Source: an uncultured Clostridia bacterium
GTDB lineage: Bacteria > Bacillota > Clostridia > Oscillospirales > Acutalibacteraceae
DNA length: 21,680 nucleotides
Assembly: GCA_958436475.1 (NCBI GenBank)
Contig: CAUBKG010000037.1
Coordinates: 1 to 21,680 of the forward strand
Reading direction: 5' to 3'
A program made the position numbers and the translations under genes. Positions 1-7,217 of this stretch are shown piece after piece (position 1 is the stretch's first letter; each line of letters begins with the position of its first letter). Under the pieces are notes generated by a model. It did not search any database, had not been told where the DNA came from, and was given only the letters and a program-made list of their open reading frames with translations.

Positions 1-4
1 CGAA

Positions 5-318
5 GCGGCGGGATGGGCAATTATACCATTCGTGCTTTGCACTCATGGTATAATATTGACTACGCCAATATTATACTTGACCGGATGCCCTCACCGGCTC
101 GCCGCCAAAAGGCGGCAACCGCCGGGAATGGGCAATTATACCATTCACGCTCTGCGTTCATGGTATAATAACCGCAAAGCGGTTATTATACCTGCCTTAT
201 GCCCCCACGCCGCCGGAGCGGCGGGACGGGCGATGCTGCCATTCCCGCTCTGCGTTCACGGCAGAATAACACCCCACGGCGGCGCGGTGGAACGCGCCGG
301 AGCGGCGTTGCCGCCCCC
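5..318. repeat. Three diverged tandem copies of a structured intergenic repeat
   Basis: Three units begin near 5, 118 and 217, spaced about 115 and 98 bp. Each has a core reading GGG-C(A/G)A-T followed by an ACCATTC-like segment, then a CTxTGCxxTCA segment, then a GC-rich hairpin tail. Units 1 and 2 share a perfect dyad, ATTATACCAT (20-29, 135-144) with ATGGTATAAT (45-54, 160-169). Unit 1 also has TAATATTG/CAATATTA (51-58/66-73). Unit 2 has a 13-bp perfect stem, 163-175 with 179-191. Unit 3 keeps the outline but has lost the AT dyad (CTGCCATTC ... TTCACGGCAG). GC hairpins close the units (101-116, near 209-222). No convincing gene lies here. The family is not one I can name; it resembles a non-coding, transcribable or cruciform-forming intergenic repeat. 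Confidence 0.7.
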
Positions 319-366
319 CAAAATCAGAAATTTTCCCCGTGTGAACACGTTACGAGCAGACCGCCA

Positions 367-1269
367 TCACATCACGGCGGCGAGCAGGAGCATTTCCTGC
401 AGGCGGGCGTAAATATCGGGAAAATCAGAAAGGGGCAGTGGGTTTTTGCCCTTGCCAATTTCGATGGTAAAGGCCGGGCGGCGGAATTCCTGCAAAAACC
501 AGTCTTTGAAGCCGCCGTGGGAGGCAAGCCCTTCCGGTGCGGAAACAGCATACCCGGAGGAAAGAGCCATTACTTCGGTCATCTTGGAGGAGCGGGGCGG
601 GGCATAGCCGTTGTAATCCCAATAAATTTCTTCCCCCTGGCTGTGAAAGGCGAGCGCGTGGCGGATAAAGCGCCGCCGGCACAGGTCTGCGATCGCGCGG
701 GACTCCGGCTCGCTTTCCGGGCAGGGGCCGCCGTATCGCCGGGGAGAGGGGCCGTAAATACCGTCTTCGATCTCCATGCGGCGCAACGTTTTCCAGCCCG
801 CGTCGAAATTGTGGTTCAAGTCCACGCCGTTTGCGTTTGCGTTCCAGCTGGAATAATCGCCGTGTGTGATGCTGTGCAGGAAGGCCGCCTTCTCCGGCGC
901 GCCCGCCACGCCGTGAATGGCAATGTCCACCCCGTCGGGGTTCATAAGCGGCACGATGATCAGCCCGCTGCCGAACAGCGCCCGGCGCACATCGATCTCC
1001 GAAAGGGAGCTGCCGGTGCGGTAGGCTTCGCAGATATCCTCGAGAAACGCGAGCAGCAAAAGGGAAGTCATCCATTCCTGCCCGTGAAAAGCGGCGGCAT
1101 ACAGCACCTTATCCGACTTCCGGCCGATCTCCAGGGCAAAGAGGTCCCGGCCCCGCACGCTTTTTCCAATGGAAGAAAGCTTTAAAAAGGTATACTTTCC
1201 GGCCAGGGCGTATACCATATCCTTAACGGCGTTGTAATCCGCCGGAACAGGCGTAACGATTCGGTTCAT
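367..1269 (-). CDS. M14-family zinc carboxypeptidase, probably a peptidoglycan-peptide hydrolase
   Basis: A 300-residue protein with the M14 carboxypeptidase fold and no signal peptide that I can see. The zinc ligands fit H62 and E65 (FHGQEW) and H209 (LAFHSQGEE). The catalytic glutamate fits E270 (FTIEIGKG). NPDGVD (110-115) and VDLNHNF (149-155) are the usual central motifs, except that the family's NRNF arginine is a histidine here. Bacterial members of this size usually cleave gamma-D-glutamyl-diamino acid bonds in cell-wall peptides, so a wall-recycling or spore-related role is inferred, not shown. The start is well set: GGAGG (complement of 1278-1282) lies 8 bases before the ATG. The gene is divergent from the Nudix gene. 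The last ten codons run up to the repeat region, and I see no clear T-tract terminator after it. Confidence 0.85.
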   Translation of the reverse strand: MNRIVTPVPADYNAVKDMVYALAGKYTFLKLSSIGKSVRGRDLFALEIGRKSDKVLYAAAFHGQEWMTSLLLLAFLEDICEAYRTGSSLSEIDVRRALFGSGLIIVPLMNPDGVDIAIHGVAGAPEKAAFLHSITHGDYSSWNANANGVDLNHNFDAGWKTLRRMEIEDGIYGPSPRRYGGPCPESEPESRAIADLCRRRFIRHALAFHSQGEEIYWDYNGYAPPRSSKMTEVMALSSGYAVSAPEGLASHGGFKDWFLQEFRRPAFTIEIGKGKNPLPLSDFPDIYARLQEMLLLAAVM

Positions 1270-1401
1270 AGCAGCAGCCTCCGTATCAATAAATTACAGA
1301 TTCTATTTATAAATATATGTATGGGAACCGCCGTCAGTACCAAAAAGGTCAAAAAAGGACGGGCTTCCGCGCAGTTTGCGGAAGGGAAGGAGAAGAAACT
1401 C

Positions 1402-1947
1402 GTGGATTTACTGGAGAAAACCGTGGAACAGAATACGATCTTCGAAGGCCGTGTAATTCATGTCCGGGTGGACCAGGCCGAGCTGCCCAATGGGAAGATC
1501 GCCTCGAGAGAGGTGGTGGAGCATCCGGGCGGGGTAACCGTAGCGGCGCTCACCGAAAAGGACGAGCTGCTGTTTGTGCGGCAGTTTCGCTATCCGTTCG
1601 GGAAGCTGCTGCTGGAGCTTCCGGCCGGTAAGCTGGAGCGGGGGGAGGACCCGCTGGAAGCGGGCAGGCGGGAGCTGCTCGAAGAAACGGGCATGACGGC
1701 GGGCCGCTTCGAGCCCATCGGAAAGATGTATCCCACCCCGGGCTACTGCAGCGAGATCATCTATCTATACGCGGCCTCGGAGCTTACCTACCGGGGGCAG
1801 AAGCTGGATGAAGACGAATTTCTGGAGGTGGAGCGCATTCCCCTTCGGGAGGCGGTGCGGCAGGTGCTGGCGGGCGAGATATCGGATGCGAAGACCCAGA
1901 TCGGCATTCTCAAAACATACCTGATGCGGCAGGACGGAGAGCTGTAA
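1402..1947 (+). CDS. Nudix hydrolase, ADP-ribose pyrophosphatase type
   Basis: A 181-residue Nudix enzyme. The Nudix box is complete at residues 77-98: G, five residues, E, seven residues, then RELLEETGM. The flanking sequence (ELPNGK, REVVEHPGG, QFRYP, LELPAGKLE) is typical of the ADP-ribose pyrophosphatase subgroup (NudF/YqkG-like), which hydrolyses ADP-ribose to AMP and ribose-5-phosphate in the cytoplasm. An ATG at 1321 would add 27 residues, but GTG at 1402 has AAGGAG at 1387-1392 with 9-base spacing, and its product begins where the family normally does, so I chose GTG. The next gene starts 20 bases downstream, so the two probably share a transcript. The exact substrate is family inference. 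Confidence 0.88.
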   Translation: MDLLEKTVEQNTIFEGRVIHVRVDQAELPNGKIASREVVEHPGGVTVAALTEKDELLFVRQFRYPFGKLLLELPAGKLERGEDPLEAGRRELLEETGMTAGRFEPIGKMYPTPGYCSEIIYLYAASELTYRGQKLDEDEFLEVERIPLREAVRQVLAGEISDAKTQIGILKTYLMRQDGEL

Positions 1948-1967
1948 TATAAAGGAGATTCGATGGG

Positions 1968-3431
1968 ATGAGAAGAAAACGAGCCATTGTCTGTGTGATT
2001 TTGGTGGTATGCCTCGCGCTGTGCGGCGTGCTGTATGCCACACGGCCGCAGATTCCCACGGGAGGCGCCGGGGAAAATATGATTTATTCGGTGGTCACCG
2101 AACCGACCGAAGCGCCGCCGGCGCTCAGCGAAAGCCAAAAGGTGAGCTACGAGCGCATGGTGAGGCAGAGCGTTATGGAGCTCATTTCCACGGGCGCGGC
2201 GGAAAACGCGGTGGATGCGGCAAGGGAAACGGCGGCGTTTGCCGCGCGCTATCCCGGCGAGACTTCAGCCAAGGGCCGTATGATGTACCACAGCGCCGCG
2301 GCGCTCGAGGAAATTTTAGAAACACTTGAGAGGCGGGAGGATACCGCCGTGCTCGGGCAGCACATCGCGGAATACCAGAAGGCCTACGGCGAGCTGACCG
2401 CGCAGGAGCAGGCGGGCCTGCCGCCCATCACGGAGTCCGATTACCATCTGGCGCAGCTCGCTGCGCATGAAAAGGGCTACAGGGCTTACGATGAAATGGT
2501 GCTCACCTTCGGGGGAGACAATTCCTTTACCACCAACACCATCGCGGATTACAGCACGAGCTTCGGAAAGCTTTACACCCGCCGCGAGATCGGGCCGGAC
2601 ACGGTGCTCCACCATCTTCTACCCCTTACCGCGGGGGACAGCAAAACCTTCTTCTGCAATTCGCAGATTTTTTCCGATACCATTAAGGGCGCCGGCGTAT
2701 ACGCATCGCTCAACGAGCGGGCGGAGGTGTACCTCGGCGGCGGGGTGGACGCAGTGAGCGCGGCAAACAAGTATTCCGCCGCGCGCGGAGAAGAGGGATT
2801 AAACAGCACGAAGGCCGCGCTGGACGCGCTTCAGATCGAGATGCTTGGGAACGGGTCGGCCTCCCTCGTGCAGGACCGGGGCGCTTCCGCCACGGTGCTC
2901 ACCCTCAACTGTGGGAGCGACATGCCGAACGACGCTTCCCAGCTTGCGTCTTACACCGGTCAGGTAAAGGCGGCGAAGGAGGCCGGCGCGGTGATCGCCT
3001 ATGTGTTCTGGGACAGCGGCGTGGAAACGACCGCCGCGCAGAAGGAAACCGCAAGGGCCCTGGTGGACGCGGGAGCGGATATGGTCATCGGCTGTGGCAC
3101 CGAGCGGGTACAGGGCGCGGAGCTGTATAACGGGGCCTATATTTTTTACGGCGTCGGCCGCCTTGTGTGGGGCGACAACCCCTATCTGAAGGAGGGGGAT
3201 TATAGCCTGCTCGTGCGGGTAAAGGTGGCCCCCATAAAGGGAGAATCCCGCGTGCGGGAGGTGAGCGTCGTCCCCTGCAACCTCAGCACGAGCTGGGAGG
3301 CGGGCAAAAACAATTATCAGCCCACTCCGCAGTTCGGCGAGCGCGCCAATGCCATCCTCGGCGAGGTGGTGCAGAAAAGCGCGGCGCTCGAGCACGGCGT
3401 GAAGGAGCTTCCCCATTACGACATCCCGTAA
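1968..3431 (+). CDS. Membrane-anchored CapA-like (PGA_cap) protein with degraded metal site
   Basis: A 487-residue protein. Residues 5-23 form an N-terminal membrane anchor or signal, followed by a mostly helical stretch (about 55-170) and then a CapA-type metallophosphoesterase-like domain (about 177-455). The CapA signature segments can all be traced: LTFGGDNSF (179-187), ANKYSAARGEEGL (266-278), YVFWDSG (345-351), IGCGTERVQG (374-383) and YGVGRLVWGD (394-403). Several metal ligands expected from the family are changed: ANNH reads ANKY, HWG reads FWD, and GHHPH reads GCGTE. An enzyme of the poly-gamma-glutamate synthesis/export family is therefore unlikely to be active; a binding or scaffold role outside the membrane is possible. 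AAAGGAG at 1951-1957 precedes the ATG by 10 bases. An ATG at 1963 gives only Met-Gly-stop. Confidence 0.7.
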   Translation: MRRKRAIVCVILVVCLALCGVLYATRPQIPTGGAGENMIYSVVTEPTEAPPALSESQKVSYERMVRQSVMELISTGAAENAVDAARETAAFAARYPGETSAKGRMMYHSAAALEEILETLERREDTAVLGQHIAEYQKAYGELTAQEQAGLPPITESDYHLAQLAAHEKGYRAYDEMVLTFGGDNSFTTNTIADYSTSFGKLYTRREIGPDTVLHHLLPLTAGDSKTFFCNSQIFSDTIKGAGVYASLNERAEVYLGGGVDAVSAANKYSAARGEEGLNSTKAALDALQIEMLGNGSASLVQDRGASATVLTLNCGSDMPNDASQLASYTGQVKAAKEAGAVIAYVFWDSGVETTAAQKETARALVDAGADMVIGCGTERVQGAELYNGAYIFYGVGRLVWGDNPYLKEGDYSLLVRVKVAPIKGESRVREVSVVPCNLSTSWEAGKNNYQPTPQFGERANAILGEVVQKSAALEHGVKELPHYDIP

Positions 3432-3445
3432 CAAGAAAAATTCCG

Positions 3446-3480
3446 GCGCAGGGGCTGAAAGGCTGTCCCTGCGCTTTTTT
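3446..3480 (+). terminator. Rho-independent terminator after the Nudix/CapA-like pair
   Basis: GCGCAGGG (3446-3453) pairs perfectly with CCCTGCGC (3467-3474), and six T follow. It lies 14 bases after the stop of the CapA-like gene. Confidence 0.9.
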
Positions 3481-3497
3481 ATGATTTAAAATTTTTC

Positions 3498-3528
3498 TTG
3501 ACCTTGCCGCCGCGTCAAGGTGTATCGT
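3498..3528 (+). promoter_or_regulatory. MerR-type promoter with 19-bp spacer and operator dyad
   Basis: The -35 is TTGACC (3498-3503) and the -10 is TATCGT (3523-3528), separated by 19 bases, the overlong spacer typical of MerR-regulated promoters. Between them is the dyad ACCTTG (3501-3506) / CAAGGT (3516-3521), centred almost at the middle of the spacer. A second, overlapping dyad is CTTGAC/GTCAAG. The adjacent gene encodes a MerR-family protein, so autoregulation is the natural reading. Confidence 0.8.
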
Positions 3529-3548
3529 GCTTTTAGGAGGTGAATGCC

Positions 3549-4313
3549 ATGGAATATACGGTGGATAAGCTGGCGAAGCTTTCGGGTATCAGCGCCCGCG
3601 CCATTCGGTATTATGACGAGATCGGCCTGCTCCGGCCCGCACGGATCTCAGACGCGGGCTACCGGCTGTATGGCCCGGCGCAGGTGGACCGGCTCCAGCA
3701 GATTCTGTTTTACCGGGCGATGGGGCTGGGCCTTGCGGAAATCGGGAGGATGCTTTCTTCCCCCGGGTTCGACCGGGTGAAGGCGCTCGAAGGGCACCTA
3801 GCTTCTCTTTTGGAAGAAAAAGACCGCATCGAAGGGCTGATCGGCAGCGTGCAGAAAACCCTCGGTGCATGGAAAGGGGAAAATACAATGAAAGACGAAG
3901 AAAAATTTGAAAGCTTCCGCGGGCGGCTCCTCGAAGAGAACGAGAGCAAATACGGCGGCGAGCTTCGGGAAGCATACGGCGAAGAAACGATGGAGCAGGC
4001 GAACGCGAAGCTGCGGGGCATGAAGGAGGAAACCTGGCAGAAAGCCGAGGCGCTGCGGCAGAAGATCGGGGAAACGCTCCGGTGCGCCATGCGGCAGGGA
4101 GGCCCCGCGGGCAAAGAAGCGCAGAAGGCCTGCCGGCTCCACCGAGAGTGGATCTGCCTGTTCTGGCCGGACGGGACATATTCGAAGGAAGCACACCGCG
4201 GCCTCGGCGAAATGTACACGGCGGATGAACGCTTCCGCGCCTATTACGAGGAAACCGTGGGCGCAGGCGCGGCCGATTTTCTGCGGAACGCGCTCCGTGT
4301 GTTCACGGCATAG
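3549..4313 (+). CDS. MerR-family regulator with TipAS-like ligand-binding domain
   Basis: A 254-residue transcription factor. Residues 1-70 form the MerR winged helix (YTVDKLAKLSGISARAIRYY, then GLLRPAR and DAGYRLY). A coiled-coil dimer helix follows (about 75-110), then a helical C-terminal domain (about 115-254) with the layout of the TipAS antibiotic-recognition domain (FESFRGRLLEENE, AYG, HREWICLFWPDGTYS, LGEMYTADERFRAYYE). The family senses antibiotics or other hydrophobic compounds and activates its own promoter by DNA distortion. I chose the ATG at 3549, 8 bases after AGGAGG (3535-3540), over an in-frame GTG at 3540 that overlaps that site. No efflux gene is adjacent, so the target outside its own gene is unknown. 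An internal ATG at 3888 could give the ligand-binding domain alone. Confidence 0.87.
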   Translation: MEYTVDKLAKLSGISARAIRYYDEIGLLRPARISDAGYRLYGPAQVDRLQQILFYRAMGLGLAEIGRMLSSPGFDRVKALEGHLASLLEEKDRIEGLIGSVQKTLGAWKGENTMKDEEKFESFRGRLLEENESKYGGELREAYGEETMEQANAKLRGMKEETWQKAEALRQKIGETLRCAMRQGGPAGKEAQKACRLHREWICLFWPDGTYSKEAHRGLGEMYTADERFRAYYEETVGAGAADFLRNALRVFTA

Positions 4314-4369
4314 GGCGGAGCTGTTTCCCGGGAAATAAGGAAAGGCCGCTTTTCCGGCGCGCATGGCCA

Positions 4370-4436
4370 ATTTTTTATTGCGAAGCAATAAAAAATCCGA
4401 ACCCAATTCCAACTGCGGAGATGGGTTCGGATTTTT
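4370..4436. terminator. Bidirectional terminator between the merR-type gene and sleB, with two overlapping hairpins
   Basis: Hairpin A pairs 4370-4381 with 4385-4396 (ATTTTTTATTGC, loop GAA). Hairpin B is a perfect 15-bp stem, 4391-4405 with 4422-4436 (AAAAATCCGAACCCA and its complement). B ends in TTTTT on both strands, so it can end both converging genes. A and B share 4391-4396 and cannot form fully at the same time. Confidence 0.85.
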
Positions 4437-4462
4437 CGCTCTGAGAGGGACTTCCCCGCGCC

Positions 4463-5143
4463 TCAGGTGCAGAACACGTGCTTGCCGATGGTCTTGATCA
4501 CGGGGCGGGAGCGGATCCACCTGTTTGTGGCCGTAACAGGGTTGTAATAATAAATCGAGCCGCCCGAAGGGTCCAGCCCGTTGAGCGCGTCTTTCGCGGC
4601 CTGGTAGCAGCTTTCCGCCACCGGCTGGTTGAACTGCCCGTCGTACAGGCAGGAAAACGCGCCGTTCTGGTAAACCACGCCCGCAATGGTATCCGGAAAG
4701 GAGGGGTGCTCCACCCGATTGAGCACGACCGCCCCCACGGCAACCTGCCCCGAATAGGGTTCGCCGCGCGCCTCCGCCGAAATCAGGCGGGCAAGCAGCT
4801 TATAATCGCTGTCGGAATAGCCGCCGGACGAAGAGCCGCCCGCAAGCCCCAGCGCCTTCAGGGTGGCCGGGCCTACGATGCCGTCCGCCGCGAGGCCCTT
4901 CTGCTTCTGGAACTGGATAACCGCTTCCTTGGTGCGGATGCCGAAAATGCCGTCCACACCCCCGGTATAGAGCTTCAGCTCTTTGAGCCTCGCCTGGATC
5001 TGGCGCACCTCGTCCGAGCGGGAGCCGTATTTGGAAAGGGCGTCTACCGTGTCCGCACCCGTATGGGCAACACCCGTTCCCGCCAGAAAAAAGAAGGCCA
5101 GCACCAGCACCGCACAGCGGCAAAGTTTTTGTTTAACGCTCAT
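4463..5143 (-). CDS. sleB: Spore cortex-lytic enzyme, SleB type
   Basis: A 226-residue secreted protein. It has a signal peptide (residues 1-26, hydrophobic core AVLVLAFFFLAG), a peptidoglycan-binding domain (about 36-98, with DEVRQIQARL, VDGIFGIRTKEAVIQFQ and DGIVGPAT), a Gly/Ser linker, then the SleB hydrolase domain (about 112-226). ISAEARGEPY carries the expected catalytic glutamate, E124, followed by VAVGAVVLNRV and the C-terminal IGKHVFC. SleB is a lytic transglycosylase that degrades cortex peptidoglycan at germination. A partner ypeB gene is not next to it. The ATG at 5143 is 7 bases from AGGAGG (complement of 5151-5156); the upstream in-frame ATG at 5149 is only 1 base away. A sigma-G-like -10 (AATACTA, complement of 5183-5189) lies upstream, but the best -35 (GCATA) is spaced 20 bases, which is long. 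Confidence 0.9.
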   Translation of the reverse strand: MSVKQKLCRCAVLVLAFFFLAGTGVAHTGADTVDALSKYGSRSDEVRQIQARLKELKLYTGGVDGIFGIRTKEAVIQFQKQKGLAADGIVGPATLKALGLAGGSSSGGYSDSDYKLLARLISAEARGEPYSGQVAVGAVVLNRVEHPSFPDTIAGVVYQNGAFSCLYDGQFNQPVAESCYQAAKDALNGLDPSGGSIYYYNPVTATNRWIRSRPVIKTIGKHVFCT

Positions 5144-5263
5144 TTCCATTCCTCCTGCGCTTGGCTGTTATCGCATGTTTTTTAGTATTTTTCCAGCGGC
5201 GCGGGATTTTATGCGGCAGGGAACGGAATAATAAACGGAGAAATACCGGAGGAGGGAAAAACG

Positions 5264-5674
5264 GTGGGGATTTCGCCAAAACCGAATGCGGCCGCGCAGA
5301 TCATTCTGATCCTGCCCGGCCTGCTCATCTGCATGGCGGCCGCGTGGGTTCTGCCGCCGCGCGGAATTACCGCCGTATTCCTGATCGTTTCCGGGCTCGA
5401 GTGCGCCGCTGTTTTCTGGTATCTCCCCGTCTGGATGGCGTCCTGCCGCCTCTGGAAGGCGGGGGGCCGGTTCATCTACCGCCGGGGCGTGCTGTTCCGG
5501 CGCATTACTGTGCTGCAGCAAACGTCTCTTGCATATGCCGAGCAGGTTTCCACGCCCATTGAGCGGAAAATGGGGCTCGTGCACCTTCGCCTCAAAGCGG
5601 CGAGAGGGAGCGTATTCGTGCCCTTTCTGCCGCAGGGTCAGGCCGCTCAGCTTTTGGAGGAATGGAAAAAATGA
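5264..5674 (+). CDS. Small membrane protein with bacterial PH domain (YdbS-like)
   Basis: A 136-residue protein with two N-terminal membrane helices (about 12-30 and 34-52) and a C-terminal bacterial PH-like domain (bPH_2/DUF304; RRGVLFRRITVLQQTSLAYAEQVSTPIERKMGLVHLRL). The family fold usually sits on the cytoplasmic face; its biochemical role is not established. The start is GTG, preceded by GGAGGAGGG with about 8-base spacing. It overlaps the next gene at ATGA (5671-5674), and the two proteins resemble the YdbS/YdbT pair of Bacillus, so they probably act together. The ydbST pair has been linked to resistance to some antimicrobial peptides in Bacillus; that role here is only an analogy. Confidence 0.82.
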   Translation: MGISPKPNAAAQIILILPGLLICMAAAWVLPPRGITAVFLIVSGLECAAVFWYLPVWMASCRLWKAGGRFIYRRGVLFRRITVLQQTSLAYAEQVSTPIERKMGLVHLRLKAARGSVFVPFLPQGQAAQLLEEWKK

Positions 5675-7212
5675 ATCTTCGCATCCATCCGGTCATGTTG
5701 TTCAGCCGCCTGAAAAAGTTTTTGTTTCTGCTGCTCCTGCCGGTGGCAACGGGCATGATCCGTTTTTTTCTGACCGGGCAGTTCCCGAACATACTTCTTA
5801 CGGAGCTGGCGCTGCTCCTTGCGCTGCTGTGCTATTCCTTCCTCGAATGGAAAAGCTGCCGCCTGCAAACGGAGGAGAGGGGGATTTTTATCTGCAAGGG
5901 ATTCCTTTTCCGTCGGCAGGCGGAGCTGCCCCGCCGGGAGATCACCAGCGTCACCCTGCGCCGTTCGCCCATCGACCAATTGTGCGGCGCGAGCTCCATC
6001 CGCTTCGATACGGAGGCGGGCGGCAAAAAGAGGGCGGATTTTGAGCTGTATCTCTGGAAACGGGATGCGGAGCGCCTGCTCCGGGAGCTTTCGGGGGAGG
6101 AAAAGCGGAGCGGCACGGCTACCCTTCCGGAGACGCTCTTCACTGCCTTTTCGGCTTCCCGCGCCACCACCGGGCTGCTGCTGGCCGCCCCGGTGGTAAA
6201 GATGCTCGGCAGCCTTGCGGGCAGGGCGTTTACCGACCGCCTGTACCATGCCTTCCAGTTTGCCGCGGCCCGTGCGGCGGATTATATCCCGCAGGCGGCC
6301 TCTGCGGCGGCGGTCCTGCTGCTGGCAGGGTGGAGCGTATCCTTTTTGATTTTATGCGTGCGGTACGCGCGCTTCCGTGTGGCGCGCACCGGGCAGGGTT
6401 ATCTCGTCACCCGTGGAATATTCACCCGGCGTTCCATTTTTATCCGTGGGGAAAAGGTATCGGCGGTGCTCTGCACGCAGAGCTTTCTGATGCGCCTGCT
6501 CGGGCTCGAAGAGGTACAGATTTGCACCGCGGGGTACGGGAAGGAAAAAGGGGAAACCACCGTGCTTCTGCCCGTAATGCGCCGCCGGAAAATGCAAGTA
6601 TGGCGCGGGCGCTTTCTCGAAAGCTTCCGCGAGCCTGAGCGGGAAATGAGCCCTTTGGGCCGCGCCCTGATGGGTTACATCCTCTGGCCGCTCATCTTCC
6701 TCGGCGCCGGGCTGCTGCTCACATGCACGGCGGGCTTTTTCACTTTTTTTGAAGAAACCATCCGTTTTGCCGGAGCCGTGTTCCTGTTTGCGGGGTTCAT
6801 CCGGCTGTGGGTCAAGCTGCTTGCGTGGCGGTCCTCCGGCCTTGCGCAGACGAGCCGGGGCCTGCTCCTTTGCAGCTATGGGAGAGGACGTTTTTACCGC
6901 GTGTGGATCGCGGCCCGCCATCTCGCGAGCGCTGAGGTGAGCCAGAGCCTCTTCCAGACGTTCGGAGGGATATGCAGCGTTTTTGTTTCGCCCTGGTCGG
7001 AAAGCGGCGTGCGGTACCGCTGCCGCGGTCTGGAAGCGGAAAGGACTGAAGAGCGGTTTGCGCCCTCCCCGCATGCGTTCCTCCGGAAAAGAAGAAGCGC
7101 CGGGCGGCAGAGAAAGCTCTGGCCGCCCGGCGCGGGGATGGGGGAAAGCAAAAAGAATAGGGAAAAAGCCTTGCCGGAGCTCAAAGGGAATGATTACCCC
7201 GGCAGGCGGTGA
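5671..7212 (+). CDS. Multi-PH-domain membrane protein (YdbT-like)
   Basis: A 513-residue protein with alternating pairs of membrane helices and bacterial PH-like segments. Helices lie near residues 10-50, followed by a PH-like region (GIFICKGFLFRRQAELPRREITSVTLRRSPI). Further helices lie near 165-228, followed by GYLVTRGIFTRRSIFIRGEKVSAVLCTQSFLMRLLGLEEVQI. A third helix pair is followed by a last, weaker PH-like unit. I chose ATG 5671 over ATG 5662 because GGAGG (5656-5660) is 10 bases from the former and 1 base from the latter; the start then overlaps the upstream stop as ATGA, which points to translational coupling. The last 40 residues are basic, low in similarity to any family, and encoded across a strong hairpin (7099-7131), so the C-terminus may be a recent read-through extension. 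Confidence 0.82.
   Translation: MNLRIHPVMLFSRLKKFLFLLLLPVATGMIRFFLTGQFPNILLTELALLLALLCYSFLEWKSCRLQTEERGIFICKGFLFRRQAELPRREITSVTLRRSPIDQLCGASSIRFDTEAGGKKRADFELYLWKRDAERLLRELSGEEKRSGTATLPETLFTAFSASRATTGLLLAAPVVKMLGSLAGRAFTDRLYHAFQFAAARAADYIPQAASAAAVLLLAGWSVSFLILCVRYARFRVARTGQGYLVTRGIFTRRSIFIRGEKVSAVLCTQSFLMRLLGLEEVQICTAGYGKEKGETTVLLPVMRRRKMQVWRGRFLESFREPEREMSPLGRALMGYILWPLIFLGAGLLLTCTAGFFTFFEETIRFAGAVFLFAGFIRLWVKLLAWRSSGLAQTSRGLLLCSYGRGRFYRVWIAARHLASAEVSQSLFQTFGGICSVFVSPWSESGVRYRCRGLEAERTEERFAPSPHAFLRKRRSAGRQRKLWPPGAGMGESKKNREKALPELKGNDYPGRR
7099..7131 (-). terminator. Possible terminator for the deacetylase gene, lying inside the PH gene's end
   Basis: GCCGGGCGGC (7099-7108) pairs with GCCGCCCGGC (7122-7131), with an extra AGAG/CTCT pairing in the loop. 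On the minus strand it is followed by a pyrimidine-rich run (CTTCTTCTTTTCC), a weak T-tract. No T-run follows on the plus strand. It lies about 90 bases past the deacetylase stop. Confidence 0.45.
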
Positions 7213-7217
7213 AAGGT

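Noticed and set aside
1..320. CRISPR array
   Set aside because: Units are long, diverged and palindromic throughout, with no short identical repeats separated by unique spacers.
199..1185. Open frame of 328 codons on the plus strand over the M14 peptidase
   Set aside because: It begins in the repeat region and mirrors the peptidase, which has all its catalytic residues on the other strand.
1963..1971. ATG GGA TGA mini-frame overlapping the CapA-like start
   Set aside because: A two-codon frame next to a strong ribosome site could affect initiation, but it is most simply a chance ATG 5 bases before the true one.
5183..5214. Sigma-G promoter for sleB
   Set aside because: The -10-like AATACTA and -35-like GCATA are present on the minus strand, but their 20-base spacing is too long for a firm call.
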